From Aricia agestis (taxonomy: Eukaryota; Arthropoda; Insecta; Lepidoptera; Lycaenidae): DNA of 64,000 nt. A program made the position numbers and the translations under genes. How positions within the stretch are numbered: position 1 is the stretch's first letter; each line of letters starts with the position of its first letter. Below the pieces are notes generated by a model. It was not told the DNA's origin. It made no database searches and saw only the letters and a list, made by a program, of their open reading frames with translations. The stretch is from assembly GCF_905147365.1 (NCBI RefSeq), contig NC_056417.1, forward strand, positions 7,400,501-7,464,500, given 5' to 3'. Of the stretch, positions 13,001-28,000 are shown one piece after another.

Positions 13001-16000
13001 TGTATATTATTTTGTATTATATAATATTTATTAAAAGAGGACTGGTGACTTGTGTGGTCTGTCATTCACCTGACAGTCTGGATCCATGGTTTTGGCTTGA
13101 CAAAATAATAGGAAATCGTGTGACTTAAGAGCCACTTAATTTAACAACAGTTTGAGAATTTAAGCTCGATTCAATTGAAAAATGTAATTTTCCATCGTCA
13201 AAACACTTGTCAGGAATCAGGATAGGCTTCAATCGTTACTTTCATTAACGTCTGTGCCAGTTCTTATCTTGGCAGTTGGCAACCTGATAGCGACGTGCGA
13301 ATGCCAGAAGAGGTCAATCAAAGTTCAAAATCGTTAGTCTTTAATGAGGGATCGCTTTAGAGTTTAGACCTATTGGCATGTGTATTGTGAGCTATTGGTA
13401 AATGGTTAAGGGAGATCGCAGACGGCACACTTTTTGTGTGATCGAGTCTGCGGCGCACATACAGTTTGCATGGCCGCGCCTTGCCGACTGTATGTGCGCC
13501 GCAGACTCGATCGCACAAAAAGTGTACCGTCTGCGATCTCCCTTAACCATGATAAAGTAAAAGATGATCTTGAAAGATGTTCACAGCGTTGCGAGGAATG
13601 TGTTTTTAAGATCCAAAAGAATCGCTTGGCTCAGAGAGGTCAGCGATTCTATTGGTTATCAATAACACAGCAAAATAAATTAGCTCCGGTAAATAAATTA
13701 AGTAAGTAAATTCTCTAAATTGATTGTTAGCGAGTCTCATCTGGCCTCTGGGGCCATAAATTGCCAGTGCCAAGTAAATCAAAAGCACACGTGGACACTA
13801 CTTGACTGGCTTTTCTAGTAGCTACCTTTTCTCGAAGCCTCTCGTCGAATTATTGATCTAGATTCATCATTTTGAAATTTCACACTACAAGAGTGAAAAT
13901 CAGGATATAACAGTCGAGTTTGTGTAGGAAGCTGGAAGGTCCGAAGGCGCGGTCTGCAGGGGGGCGGGGTCACAGGGGACATGACCCCCCCCCCAAATCT
14001 AAGGTCAAATTGAAAAAATCTTGCCAAATAATAAAAGGGAATTTCTAGTTATCCTATATCTAACAGCAATTTAGTGTAGTGACTAGTGAGTGACCCCCTC
14101 CAAAACTTCAGGCTGTGACCGCGCCTGCTGACATTATATTACTGCAAAGAAATAATTTTTATGTTTTGATAGTCCCAGCTATTAAACTCGTTTTGGCAAA
14201 ATTCTACAGCAAAACGTTTTATTGGGATGTATTTTTCCTCATAACAAAATATGCATTCAGAAGACGTGATATCACCAGACCTTCTTAGTATTGCAAAAAC
14301 GAAATATATCATCTTGTAGCAACTAGTCATGTAACCAAAACGAGAAGCGATTTACAAAATGGCGAATATAATTAATATAAAGTTGGCCAGCACCAGGTGA
14401 TCTGTCGAATAATACTTGCTGAGGACTAATCAGGATTTATGTCCACAGTTTGGAATGCCGGCCGAATTGTTTTATCCTAATTTATGACCCCACAGGATGG
14501 GCTTAAATATTTTCGATGCAGTAACTTTTGATCTATTTCGCCACGTATAATTATATTGTACGTTAATTCCGTAACCGCTAATGTGTTTGCCAAAATGCAT
14601 TTATCTTCGCGGCAATTTATATGATAATTTTGTTTAACGGCAAATATTACGTCGCCGAAATTGCAACCAAATTGGAAACAGACGTGACGCCCTTTCGACG
14701 AAAATTGTGACTAATTTTATAGTGGACTCACCAAAAGGAAAGATCATGACGCGGACGTTATTAGTCAGATGCTGATTGGTGACGTAGTTGATAAATTAAT
14801 CATTAATTAAATATGACTATAATTTAGGCAGGTTTTCCCGGAAAAATCAAACTATGCGTCTGCTTCAGAGGAAGGAAAATAATTTCTTTCCACAAAATAT
14901 ATGATCACCCCGCGCGCTGCTGTGCGCTGCGGTGCGCTGTTTGACATGCTATTTTATTTGCAAGTCTTGTGTGGAGTGATTATTTGAGTGGTAGAGTAAA
15001 TTATTTGCATAGTAATAAGTTAAAATTGAAGGGATTTACTTACCACGACTCATGGTCTTTGAAAATAGTTGTGTTCCACGTTTATTATGTACCATCAAGG
15101 TTGATTCCTATGCAATTGACAGACCAACGTTATTTGGTCGAATATGTCAATTCAATGTTAATTGTGATCTGTCAGCTGGGTTTGACGTAACGCAACCAAA
15201 CTACTTAGGTCCTTTGCATTGGAATCAACTTCTCTGATAGTACAATACCCAGGGAAAGGGATAAGAACTAGCTAAATTGTCTTTTCTCTCCTGCGGTAGG
15301 AGAGTCTTAAAAATAAATAAACAAGATTGTCTCATTCTCGCAAACGGAATCGGGCGATGTGGTCCGAAATAGAGACTTCTCTACACGGATGACTAGCATT
15401 ACAAACTGTACTTTATTGAATATCAAAATTATATTGTCAACCCTATAAATAAAATTGTACAATGTTGGTAAGTGTGAGTACATGATATTTCAATGCAATA
15501 ATAAGACTTTCAATCACCAAGAATGTCCACCACCTTTACTCTACGGAGTACCTCTGAGTCGTGTTACAAAATTTAAATACCTCAGTCACGTGGTGACAGA
15601 TACTCTTAGTGATGAGGAGGATATTGAGAGGGAGCGCAGGGCGCTATCGGTCCGCGGTAATATGCTGGCACACAGGTTTGCCAGGTGTACAGCGCCTGTC
15701 AAGATAACGCTTTTTAAAGCATTTTGTCAGGCGTTTTACACCTGTGGTCTGTGGGCCAGCTTTACTCAACGGACCTATGGCGCCTTGCGGGTCCTTTACA
15801 ATAACATATTCAGGTCTCTATTGCGGCTCCCTCGATACTGCAGTGCATCCGGGATGTTTGCCGATGCAGGAGTCGACGATTTCCATGCGATTATGCGGAA
15901 AAAGGTAGCGTCAGTGGTGCATAGAGTTCGGGAGAGCCGGAATGGTGTCCTGAAGATGATAGCGGAGCGAATTGACTCTCCACTCCTTCGCAGACTCACT

Positions 16001-19000
16001 GAGCTACATGTCAGGGTAGCAAGATGAGCTGATGAGCTGCATTGTGATTATTTGTTTAGTTCATAATTATTTTATTGTTAAAAATTATTTATAATATGGG
16101 CTTCCTTGTCTGAAAATAAATTTTATTTATTTATAAAATATGTAAGTTATTTTATGATCAACGTTTATCACTATATTTAATGATTCAGAATAAATTATAA
16201 TTATTATAAAATACATACTACTGTCATGTTATTAACAACGATGATCGATGATTGCGTAAGCACAGAGCGGATGCTAACACTTCGATAAAGATAATGCGAT
16301 TCGATTTCCTCAGTCACAGATTGAGCCAGTGGGGCGTGGAAAAAGTTTTCTTATCTCACGGCTATGACAAATGATCCGGTCCATGAGCCAGTCACTGCCG
16401 AATATCCCCATCATTACATTTGGATTATTTAGGGTATAATACGCGCTAATGTTTGCTTTAAATATGCCTTCAATCGTTTAACATTATTACATAAGTACTA
16501 CGAATAATAAAAACTAAGGAATAGTAACTGTGTCAAAAAAATTGTCCACGAGTCTACAAAATGTGACCCGAATACATGCATACTTTATGCGTGTATTTGG
16601 TACACAATTTTGTGTAAATATATACAGGGTGTAACAAAAATAAGTGATAATATTTTAGGGTATGTACGTGTTCCTTGCAGAGAGTTCACTGTGAAAGTAG
16701 CAGCGCTGAAAGACCAACATTTTTTTTCACTTTTGTATGGGAAAACTCGTGACGCTCGGGCTTTTGCCCATACAAAAGATAATTTTTTGTTTCATCTTTT
16801 AGCGCTGCCACTTTCACAGTGAACTCTCTACAAGGAACAGGTACACACCCTAAAGTATTATCACTCATTTTTGTTATACCCTGTATAGAAGTGACAATTA
16901 ATGTCAACGGCTTTATTTGGTAAATTTTATAAGAGAGAAAGGAACCAAATTCAAAACGGTTGAAGCATGGGAGTTACGTTTCCTCATGTTTCCTTAGTTT
17001 TTATTATTCGTAGATTACATAGTATAAAAATACATGATAACTAGATAGCGGGCTATTCCGTTGCGGCAAAATTCGTACATTTTTCCGGGATAAAGTATCT
17101 TTTGTTCTTTCCCAGGACTGTAACTTAGTATCTCCATACCAAATTTCAGCAAAATCGGTTCAGCGGTTTGGGCGTGAAGAGGTAATAGACAGACAGACAG
17201 ATACTTTCGCATTTATAATATTAATACTAATATTATAATTATTAATAAGTTTTTATATTACTAGAGTAAAAATTTAGTATTTACTTACCATGTCATACCG
17301 GTGGGTGGTGCACGAAATTTATTGACCTCTGTCTACATGAACATAGTCAAAACTCAAAACCTTCGGCCCATACGTTTAACGTTCCAAGTATTTGCAAAGA
17401 CGCTAAATTGGCCTTTGGAATTTGTTACTATGACCTGATATCATGTCGCCTACATACAAAGGTCATAATATGTTTACCTAGAAAGACATGGATTAGAAAA
17501 CTTTGATCACTCTTAACTTTCTCATTTTCCAAAAAGAAATAGTTTTTTTTTGTTATTTCTCTAAAATAGTTAGTCTATTAATTAAACATATTTTACGTAG
17601 TTTATGTTAAAAAAGTTAGTTTAGTTCATGCAGTTAAGAAACACCTCCACGGTCCACCTTCATGTACGTTTTCGTAATCAGGATGTTACGTACTTCATCG
17701 AACTGACACATTTATACAGTGTGTAACAAAAATAAGTGATAATACTTTAGGGTGTGTACGCTGTGAAAGTAGCAGCTCTGAAAGACGAAATTTTTTTTTC
17801 ACTTTTGTATGGGCAAGGGCCCGAGCGTCACGAGTTTCCCTATACAAAAGTGAAAATTTTTTTTGGTCTTTCAGCGCTGCTACTTTCACAGTGAACTCTC
17901 TACAAGGAACACGTATACACCCTAAAGTATCATCACTTATTTTTGTTACACACTGTATATATATATATTTATATATATCTATGGACGCTTCACAACACGT
18001 CAGTCTGGCCCGTGCTAAGTACCTGAAGGACTTGTGTTACAATACCAGACAACGGAAATATATTTAATACTTTTATACTATACATATACATATTTAAGAT
18101 TTTTTTATATTTAATACACATCCATGACCCAGGAACTTTGAAAACTTTTTGTTCCGTCGGCGGGATTCGAACCCGTGACCCCCGGCTTGAGCTACCAACG
18201 CGCTCACCACTGAGCCACAGAGGTCGTCGAAAATATTATTGGTTTACAAAATGTGGTTTTATATGTATATTTAATCACTTAAAACTTTCCTCACTCAAAT
18301 ATCAACACAGTTCTGTATCAGTGCAGTTCAAATATTCAGAGTTTCCCAGAAGTAGTGAAATCACAATATTTTGTTTTTTTTTTAAATTTGATTCATGAAC
18401 AAAGTTAACATTTTAACTTATATCACACAAGATGACGTCCGCAACTCCGTTGCGTCAAAACTCGTATATTATCGCGCGGGAACCGTACATTTTGTCGGGA
18501 TGAAAAGTATTGACATATTATTTCCTTTCCCGGGACTTAGTGTGTCCATGAAAATTTCAGCAAAATCGGTTCAGCGGTTTGAAGAGGTAACAGACAGACA
18601 GACAGAAAGACACACTTTCGCATTCATAATATTAGTATGGATTGCGACTGGTATGGAATAGAGTATAGATCATACCACATTTTTGGATTTTTGATTTGGG
18701 ATGTCTTACATGAAGCCGTTCTACTGTTACATACTTATAATTTTGTAGATATGTCATATTATTTTTTATTTTATTTTATTTTACCGGAAAACAAAACAGT
18801 GATTAAGTAACAATATGAATAAAACAATAAATACATAGCAAGAAGATACACAATTACATCGTTTTCGCATCTAGATATACCTACAAGAGGAAATATAAGA
18901 CATTAAAAATTATTTTGAGAACTATGAGTCTGGAAAGTGTATGTCATATAGTAGAAGCTGTTGTTTTCGTAGTACTAGAAACTGTCGTATGCGTATTGAT

Positions 19001-22000
19001 AAGTCAACTTTTTGCAAGATGGCAAAAGATAAGATATGATAAGATTACGTCGTCTACATGCTATCTTTACGTGATCCAAGTTTAAAACACCGTCTGATAG
19101 CCCTACGAATCTACTTCCGCGTTATTGCGAAGTAAATTGGCTGTTCATGGTTAACAAGTAATTATTATGTACACATGAAGACAGCAGCTATTAATTTAAA
19201 ACTTCAACAAAAATTTCAACTTTACAGAGAGCATTTCTACCCGAAAATTTTCCGATTCCTATACAGTATACAGTATTGACTCTATCATTAAAAAAAATGA
19301 TTGTGCGTGAGCATTGTATTAAAATGAGTATTGAATACTGATCAACTGCGCTCCTTAAATACTCATAACATTTTTTTTTATGAAATAAGGGGGCAAACGA
19401 GCAAACGGGTCACCTGATGGAAAGCAACTTCCGTCGCCCATGGACACTCGCAGCATCAGAAGAGCTGCAGATGCGTTGCCGGCCTTATAAGAGGGAATAG
19501 GGTAATAGGGGAGGGTAGGGATGGGAAGGGAATAGGGTAGGGGATCGGGCCTCCGGTAAACTCACTCACTCGGCGAAACACAGCGCAAGCGCTGTTTCAC
19601 GCCGTTTTTCTGTGGGAACGTGGTATATCTCCGGTCGCGTCGGCCCATTCGTGCCTAAGCATGGCTCTCCCACGTGTAAAATATTATATATGTATAAAAT
19701 ATTATATAATTATATTATAAAATAATTCCTGTCATACCGGTTTCGGTGACGATGGTCGGTTTCATTGAAACTGGGCCCGTTTTATAGTTCACACTGCCAA
19801 GTGATACTAGCATTCTCTCTATACTCTCATAACCCAGTGGACGCATAATAATCCCTTCCCTTAGTGTTTGTAATGTTTTATTTGTTGAAAAAATGTATGA
19901 TAAAAGCATAATTTCAAAACAATATTAGCTCGAATGCACTCCTTCACCATATAAACTATAACTGTGCAAAATTTAGTTCACCTATATCCTACACGTTTCC
20001 GCATTTTTCGTCAAAAGGGATCCAAAGTTTTTCGATCGCGTATATTAATACATAACTAGATATAATTGTTACGTCTTCTATGTTTGCAGTATTGGCCATA
20101 TTCTGTTCATGTATTTTCTCCTTTCACAATGCTCTAGGTTTTGTGCAATCTACATTCTAATTTCTTAGTAAAACGTTACGATATCTCCTATTGTTATACT
20201 CATTACTACTCGTAATTATTGCGCGAGTAATGCTATTGTATTCAACACTGTGAAATTATTTGTGAGAGCGTTGTTGATCAAAATGACTAGAAATTGGAAA
20301 GGACAATATCTAATTTTAAATTTCAAAACTCGTTTGCTAAATAACAAATTGGACAGGTTTTGCTAGGGTATTGCGCATACTGGCAAAACCTGTCCAGTTT
20401 CGGCAATGTGGCTCAAAAAAGTGTGTGCAGTCATAAGTCATACACGAAGGATGTGAAGAAACCTTTAAGAATCATGATCGAATTTCGAATTTTTCGCGTT
20501 GTCCGGCGATTTTGACGTGTGGCCAAAATTAGAACTTTGTCCAACGAATACGAGTACTATACTCACAGAATTTGCCCGCCACATAATATGCGCTCGGCCG
20601 AGAGCAGTCTCGCCACACTCGGCAGGCGTTATCAGACCTATAGGCTGTTGGATGGGCCATGACTGCTGCATCTCCACGCTTCATTTAGCCATTGCTGTAG
20701 GTGTATCATCAACAAACCAAGCAGAGTGTACGCTGATGTCAATTTGATTTACCAATCGCAACCACGTGAATGACATCAAAAACATTCGTCGAGTGTAGGT
20801 TTAAGCAAATTGGTTGCTTATTATTCTCTATTGCCAGTAGGAGATAATAATAAAACTCTCCTGTAATAGATAATATACAAGGTGTAACAAAATTAAGTGA
20901 TACTATACTTTGAGGTGTGTAATATGTATCTGTTCCTTATAATTATAGTTCACTGTGAAAGTAGCAGCGCTGAAAGAGCATTTTTTTGTGATTTGTATGG
21001 GCAAGCGCCCCAGCGTCATGAACTTCACAACTTGAAATTCACAGTGAACTCTATAATAATATAAGGAACACATACACACCCTAATGTTACCACTTACTTT
21101 TGTTACACACTGTTGTGTTCTCCCTTTCATAAAATTAAATCGCATTGGTATTTTTCAAACATATAAAATCCGCATGCTATACCTCTACAATTACATCGGA
21201 CATTCATTATTTAATTATCACGTTTTTGTCACCCTATGGTCCATGATTGAGTGATAATGATGAAACAAAAGAGATTGATTACGAGAATGGTGGATAATTT
21301 GGTGGTATTGTTACAATAACGAATTCAGTATTTTGACTACTGGCTGGTATCATTGTAAAATTTGCATAAAGACCGAGTGGTTAAAGCAAATTTTAACATC
21401 ACAATCAAAATCGGTACATTTTTTGTAAGTACTAGAGATCGCCCAATGGTCGAAATTCGACCTTAGTTTCAACGACATTAGGACTACTATATTTTGTAAA
21501 AAAATATTGACTATCATATTTTTTTCAACTCTTGTCTCTGAGACTCAGCTGATCTTAGATTGCCCGTGTCAAGCATTGTCTTACGGCCGTTCCCAATATT
21601 TGATCTATCTCTGGTTTTGCCCTACTAGAGATAGGAATAGCTCACAATTGACATAAAATATATGTCTCTAATGTCTAATGTGAGCTATTCCTATCTCTAG
21701 TAGGGCAAAACCAGAGATAGATCAAATATTGGGAACGGCCGTTAGTATCTAAGATTCCATAAAAAAACTATAATCCATTTTCAATTTGTCACTTTGTTGT
21801 CAATAGATTTCAACAATAAATAAAAGAGTAAAATTCGTATGTATAGGCTTGTCACTCAAAAGTCCGTCTGTCTGTTTTTCCTAGTGTGTGTGTTGTAGTG
21901 TGTGTAACGTTTTATTTGTTAAAAAAATGTATGATAAAAGCATAATTTCAAAATAATATTAGCTCGATGCACTCCTTCGCCATATAAACTATAACTGTGC

Positions 22001-25000
22001 AAAATTTCATTCACCTACGTTTCCGCATTTTTCGTCAAAAGGGATACAAAGTTTTTGGCTCACCTATTAATATATAGATATGTACCTACGTACGTGCCAT
22101 AGTTAAAGTATTATAATATGGCATATTAAAACTTTTTGCCAAAAAATTAGTTAGCTGCGCGCAAAAGCGAGTGAAACATGTTATGCCACAAAACTCTACA
22201 TTCTACATATAACACTAAAGAGCGTGTAAAATGTTAGAATATGATTATGTAGAGTTGACTAACTGGTTACAAAGTTACCTAGCCGATGACCAATAGCCAT
22301 CCAATTATAAGAAATTGCTCCTAAACGACAATGTAATTTTAAACTGCATATTGTTTACAGCAATTTCAAGGCGATACAGTTTTTATATGGCATCTCGGAG
22401 CGACGAATCTTAAATTACGTCTTGTGTCTTGTGTTGTGTGCGTACGCTCACCCACACACGCACGACATCGTATGATCCTCGACGACCAATAGAAAACGGT
22501 AGCGTGGTGGGCTCGGCTCCCCACTATACCAATGGAATGCAGCTGCTAGTCGCTTGACGATACGATATACGGCGATATTAGATAGTCTGAAAGAGGCATT
22601 GAGTAGGATTTCTGGTAAGGATAATATTATCGGTAGAGGATCTTTGGATATTATTCATCCGTAAACTTTTTTCAAGTCTCTTTAAACTAATGAAATAGGC
22701 GATGCTGTGTGTTAAACACATTTAAAGACAGCTAACTTAATAAGATATCCGTTGTGAAAATGTCTTTACTACGTAGCTAGTAGTTATGGGATCATGTTGG
22801 CCATACGACTATGAAGATGATGATCGTATCGTACCCGTGTCGCCAAGTGCGTTGGCCTTGCGTCGCATAGTAAAAATAAACTGGCTAAATTATATGGGAC
22901 ATGCTGGACAGAGATGGGCCAATGTCGTCAATCGTCATCCATAGATCGAATGACTTCGGAAAATTATCACGTTGATATGTAAATTGTTCAGGCAGCTATT
23001 GGTTCTCATGGTCGTAAGTTATATAAAGGGTAATTATTGTAGAGTCGGTCTTATCGTTTAAATGGGTTTTTCTCAAGTCAATTTATATTGAACATTAATT
23101 AAATTGTAATCATCATTTGGCAAATGGTGATTACAATGAACTAAGATCAAAGACTAGTCACACATTGTTTGGTACCTCACGGTCGAATACTCAAACGGCT
23201 GTTTGACTAGCCTAGTTTCTCAGGTTTTGACAAAGATTCTCTTTTAAACACCGTTGTCGACCAATTCAAAACTTCAATGAAAAAACCTCATAAGCGGTAT
23301 TCTCATGCTATCATTTCACCAAGCAGAGAGAGAGAGAGTGGGCGTACCTAGGGGTTTTCCCCCGGCTCAAATCTGGGGTACGCCCTTGCAAAAGATATTT
23401 ACGCGACCGAAATTCTGCGACTCACGACTCACAAAATTACGCTCGTTTGGCTTCACCCTTAATAAGTTTTAACCAATGACTAATATTTATTATGTCAGCT
23501 AAGTTCTTCGTACCCAAAGCGTTGATAAAAGCATTTGCTTTAATATTTAGTAGTCTCTAAAATTTTGAAGAACCTGAGTGCGTTTGATAAAAATGTGAAA
23601 GTGAAGGGACTTTCAACGTCGCGTTTTTAGTTTTCTCACTCTTAACATAGCGGTAGATTGGCTCATAATCGCATTGCCTTACACAATATAAAGAGGAGAT
23701 TGCAAAATTTTCGATATTTGGCGCTAACTTTCTATCATGATAACCTCACTTTCCGATATATCGGCCATCTGCGCGCGCGCACGTGAATCGCGATCACCCG
23801 CGTGTGACGTGCGCGTGTTTATTTATACAATGTCTACAGACTCTACACAGATAATATTATGGAAAATTAATAAATAGGGCTGCTTCCTACGTCTTCATTT
23901 TAAGCGCCACTTTGGTGATATAGATAGTAGGGCAGACGTTATTATTCAATGTTTTGTCAAGTTTTGTTCAAGGTAGTCTTCTAACGTATTAGAAACTAAA
24001 TCATACGATAACTATATCATCTATATACAGTATACACAGTGTACTGTATAGTTATAAAATTTAAGCAAGGGGTTAAACTCAAAGTTTCACGTCGCAAGTT
24101 ATGTGAATTTCTAGGCTGGATTTTTTATTTTTCGTCGTTTTCATTTATTTTGTTAATAACTGTACAGTGCATACGATCTAAAAATAGTCACTAATGTTAC
24201 TAAATATTTTCATATTTAATTTCTAGTTACATTGGAGACTATATTATATTTGTGTGTGCTGTTTTTGTCTGATTCGTTACTTTTCCAATGTGTCTGACAA
24301 AGACAATCAAACCTTTTTGGGCTGCGCTGAAAACTCCAATTTTTTCTGCGACAAAAACTATTCTTCTGTCCTCTATATCTGCACTCTTAATTTCATCTAA
24401 ATCTGTTCAGTCGTTTAACCCATCAATCCCTAACCGGCAGCCGGCTGCCGCATAACAATTGAAAATATATTGTGTCTGCTATACCCACGATGGAGGTGTT
24501 AAGCGAGACAGACAAACAGACAGACATACACTTTCGCATTTATAACATTAGTAAGGATGTGTACCTTAATATTTTTATTAGTATGAGAGATAAAGTTTTA
24601 AATTTCTAATTTTTGGCAGCCCTAATACATAAACAATGGTTAGTTTATGGATCACTTATAGAAGGTTGTTTACTGTATGATTATTTTGACCTTCGAAACG
24701 CTACTGGAGTAAATACTGCCTTTATGTGCATTGTGATTTACTGCCGCACTCAGAGACGAATGTAATTAATGGGCATTGTCCAAAAAAAAAACACTTGTAC
24801 TTTTTATATTTTTTTTTTCGTTAAAATAGGGTATTTTAATAATATATAAATTAAATAATTTTGAAATTCATTGGCTAGTTTTTTATCAATAAATTTTTAA
24901 AGTTTTGCTCTGACGTCATCATCGGCCGCCAATTGACCTCTGCATATGTTTTAAATTTCCTTTCAATCTTATTTATAATGGCTGGTTCGTCAAATGCAAG

Positions 25001-28000
25001 TTCTCATTAAGTGAAAGCTGATATGAGAAGCTTACCAAAAGTTCGAAACGTAATGTTGGTCGAATTTATTGCTATTTTAACGCCATTGAAGGTCAAACAA
25101 AGGATAAACGTATTTGTTCAAAAATATAAGTAACTAATGGGTAATTTTTCGTTTATATACAAAAAAACGATCACTGAGCTTATTCCTCGTTTTTGGAATG
25201 AGCAAAATTAAAAAAATGGACAATCCCCATTAAATAAAGATTTTGAGATAAGCCCCGTATCTGTCAAACTCTTCATTAAATTTAAGTTTAACAAAGATCT
25301 CTGCAGTCCAACAAAGATGTCTTGGCGTAAGGCTAAAAGCAAGTTTTTAATTTGGTTAACACAAATTATGTTCATTTTGTGAGGTGTTTGGGAAGCAGTT
25401 TATCATTTAAATCCAATGGCGTTTATAAACAGTAATTTTATGGGTTTTTTATAAGGATCTTTGTAATAGCGATTTTGTTTGGTTAATTTGACGTGTTAGC
25501 CAAGCAAAAACGATACTGAACTGATAAATATAAAAACCATCAGAAAACGAGCAATTAATCCTCTCACCAAAAATAATTATATATTGAGCCAGCACAAATT
25601 AAACCAACAGAATGCAAATAACAAATTAATATTACATTTAACTGGAATTTTCGGCGGTTAGTGTTTAACGCTATCAGATTTAGTGCTTAACAGGAGTTGA
25701 ATTCAAATAAGCTGTTTATAATACAAACCGACAAAATGTAGCTCGGTATTGTTGATTGCATTTCCCATTCAAAATATTAGAGACACCTTTGAATCACAAT
25801 TTGAATATCAAATGTATTTGATATTATTTAGAAATTAGAATATTCTGGCCTCTATTTTCCTAAATATTCCTTATAAGTCTATATCATAGAGTACCTCTAT
25901 ATACATTTTAGTCTATAATATTATCAATATCAATACAAATATGAAAGTGTTGTCTAATATTTTTAGTCTAGGAAAAGCACATCGGATAAAGAAAAATAGG
26001 TTCCCGCTCAACACAACGGAATTTTCGCAATCGCATTTTGGTATCTAGTAATCTTTAAAAAAATACCAATACGACCTGCAAACTTTCAAGAAGAGAGCGT
26101 ATTCTCTCGACCGGCAACACAAGGTGTAGCTCTTCTAATGTTGCGAGTGTCCATGGGCGACGGTAGTTGCTTGCCATCAGCCCCAATCAGGTGACCCGTT
26201 TGCTCGTATGCCCCCTTATTTGAACCCCCGGAAAATGAGCTATGAATACGCGTAATATATATATTTTTTTATTTAACAATCTGCCTAATAAGTGGCATGC
26301 AAAATCATTTTAAAAAATCCAACGATATACCCCACACGGTGGGGTCAAAGGTGGGGTGGACGCGAAAAAAAAATCATCCCCGCTTGATGTGTAGGGGAAG
26401 TACCTACCATAAAAAATATATTTTTTTATATACCATTTTGTCTGCATCATTAATATTATGTGCATTCATGCCGAATTACAGCTTTGTAGGTCCTATAGTC
26501 TCCGAGTAAAACCGCGGACAGACCGAAACTATAATTTTTACGGGTTCCTTGATGACTACGGAACCTTAAAAAAAAAGTTACGTTAACACCACTGGAATGT
26601 TAAAAATCATAATTTTATAACATCGCCATTCACCATTTAATATTTGATGAGTTAGTAAGCGAAAAACTACGTAGCGTTTTATAGAGCTTTCATTCATAAT
26701 ATAGTAATTGACGAGTGAGGGTAGGTGCGAAAAAAGCTGCGAGAGCTTTAAGCGCTTAAAAGTTGCAGTGTGCTTAATGAGCCGCGAGCGTCAAAGCTTT
26801 GATGTACTTACTCCAATCACCTGTCAGCTGGAACTAACGAGGCAGCAATATTTGTCCTATTATTTCTGATAATATTATGATATTGATTTTATTAGTATCA
26901 ATACTGAAAATATAATATTTTAAGCGTATATAAATCCTTTTGAATTATTGTTTTAATGCTGAAACCTGTCAAAAACTTGTCATTTTCTATATAAACTGCG
27001 ATTGACAATGAAGTTTCAGATGTTGTCAATCGCGGCTGTGTACAGAAAATGACAAGTTTTTGACAGGGAGTCAATGACCGCTACCGCCATGTTTCGCTGT
27101 GTACAATATAGAATTAAATATAATAATTAAATTCTAATTATAATGCCATAACCTACGCCATAACGCATTGAATATAAATAATTAAAATATTTCCCTTGTT
27201 CCCAGGAGCAGCGAAAAACAAATGCAACAAGGAAGAGAATCTGTACCAGAGGTGTTCCATGGCGTTGCCAGTGCTCAGTTCACCAGATATCTCATTCGCT
27301 GTCACCAGAGAAGAGCTGGATAAGAGTTGCATGTGAGTTCTTTTATTAGTGTAATTGATTGTACTGTCGGTTCTTAGTGGAAATTCATGTTGAACACTAA
27401 TAAAACACAATTTTTCGTGCACTTTTTCCACTATATTAAGATATTATTAAAACTTTTAACAAATTACACGACCGGTTTCGAAATAAATCATCATCGGGTG
27501 TAAGTTTAACGTCGGTAGTTTTAAATAATTAAATATAATTAAAACAAACATTAGGGTTGTCAGAATCATGGTATTCTTTTATTAAGGTTACGTACCTAAA
27601 GGGTAAAAACGGGACCTTATTACTGAGACTTCGGTGTCTGTCCGTCTGTCTGTCTGTCTGTCTCCAGGTTGTATCTCAAGAACCGCTGTAGCTAAACTTA
27701 TGAAATTTTCACAAAGTATGTATTGTCTGTTGCTGCTTTCACAACAAATACTAAAATCGAAATAAATTAAATATTTATTAATATAATCCCATACAACAAA
27801 CGTAATCTTTTTGCTATTTTTTGCTCGATTTAAATAATGGCAATTCGATTATTGGTAGGCACTTCAAATGTTCACAAAATACTCAGTTGTATCTATACTT
27901 TAATAATCAATAATAAAATTTAAATAAAATAAATAATTAAGGTGGGCTCCCATACAAAAACACATTTTTTACATATTTTTGCTCTATAATGGTACGGGAA

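Noticed and set aside
13434..13709. 91-codon Cys/Arg-rich frame
   Set aside because: Its first part lies in a palindromic MITE and the rest has no family features.
16610..16907. Overlapping open frames on both strands giving similar peptides
   Set aside because: The DNA is a palindrome, so both strands read alike. No protein family signal.
18150..18229. tRNA-like sequence with A- and B-box words (also at 37515, 40860, 48071 and 55347)
   Set aside because: No complete cloverleaf or acceptor pairing. They are followed by a shared non-tRNA body and occur in several copies, so they are SINE heads, not tRNA genes.
20465..20747. Open frames on both strands (70 and 82 codons)
   Set aside because: No recognisable domain and no splice context. 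Could be a decayed retroelement, but not supportable.
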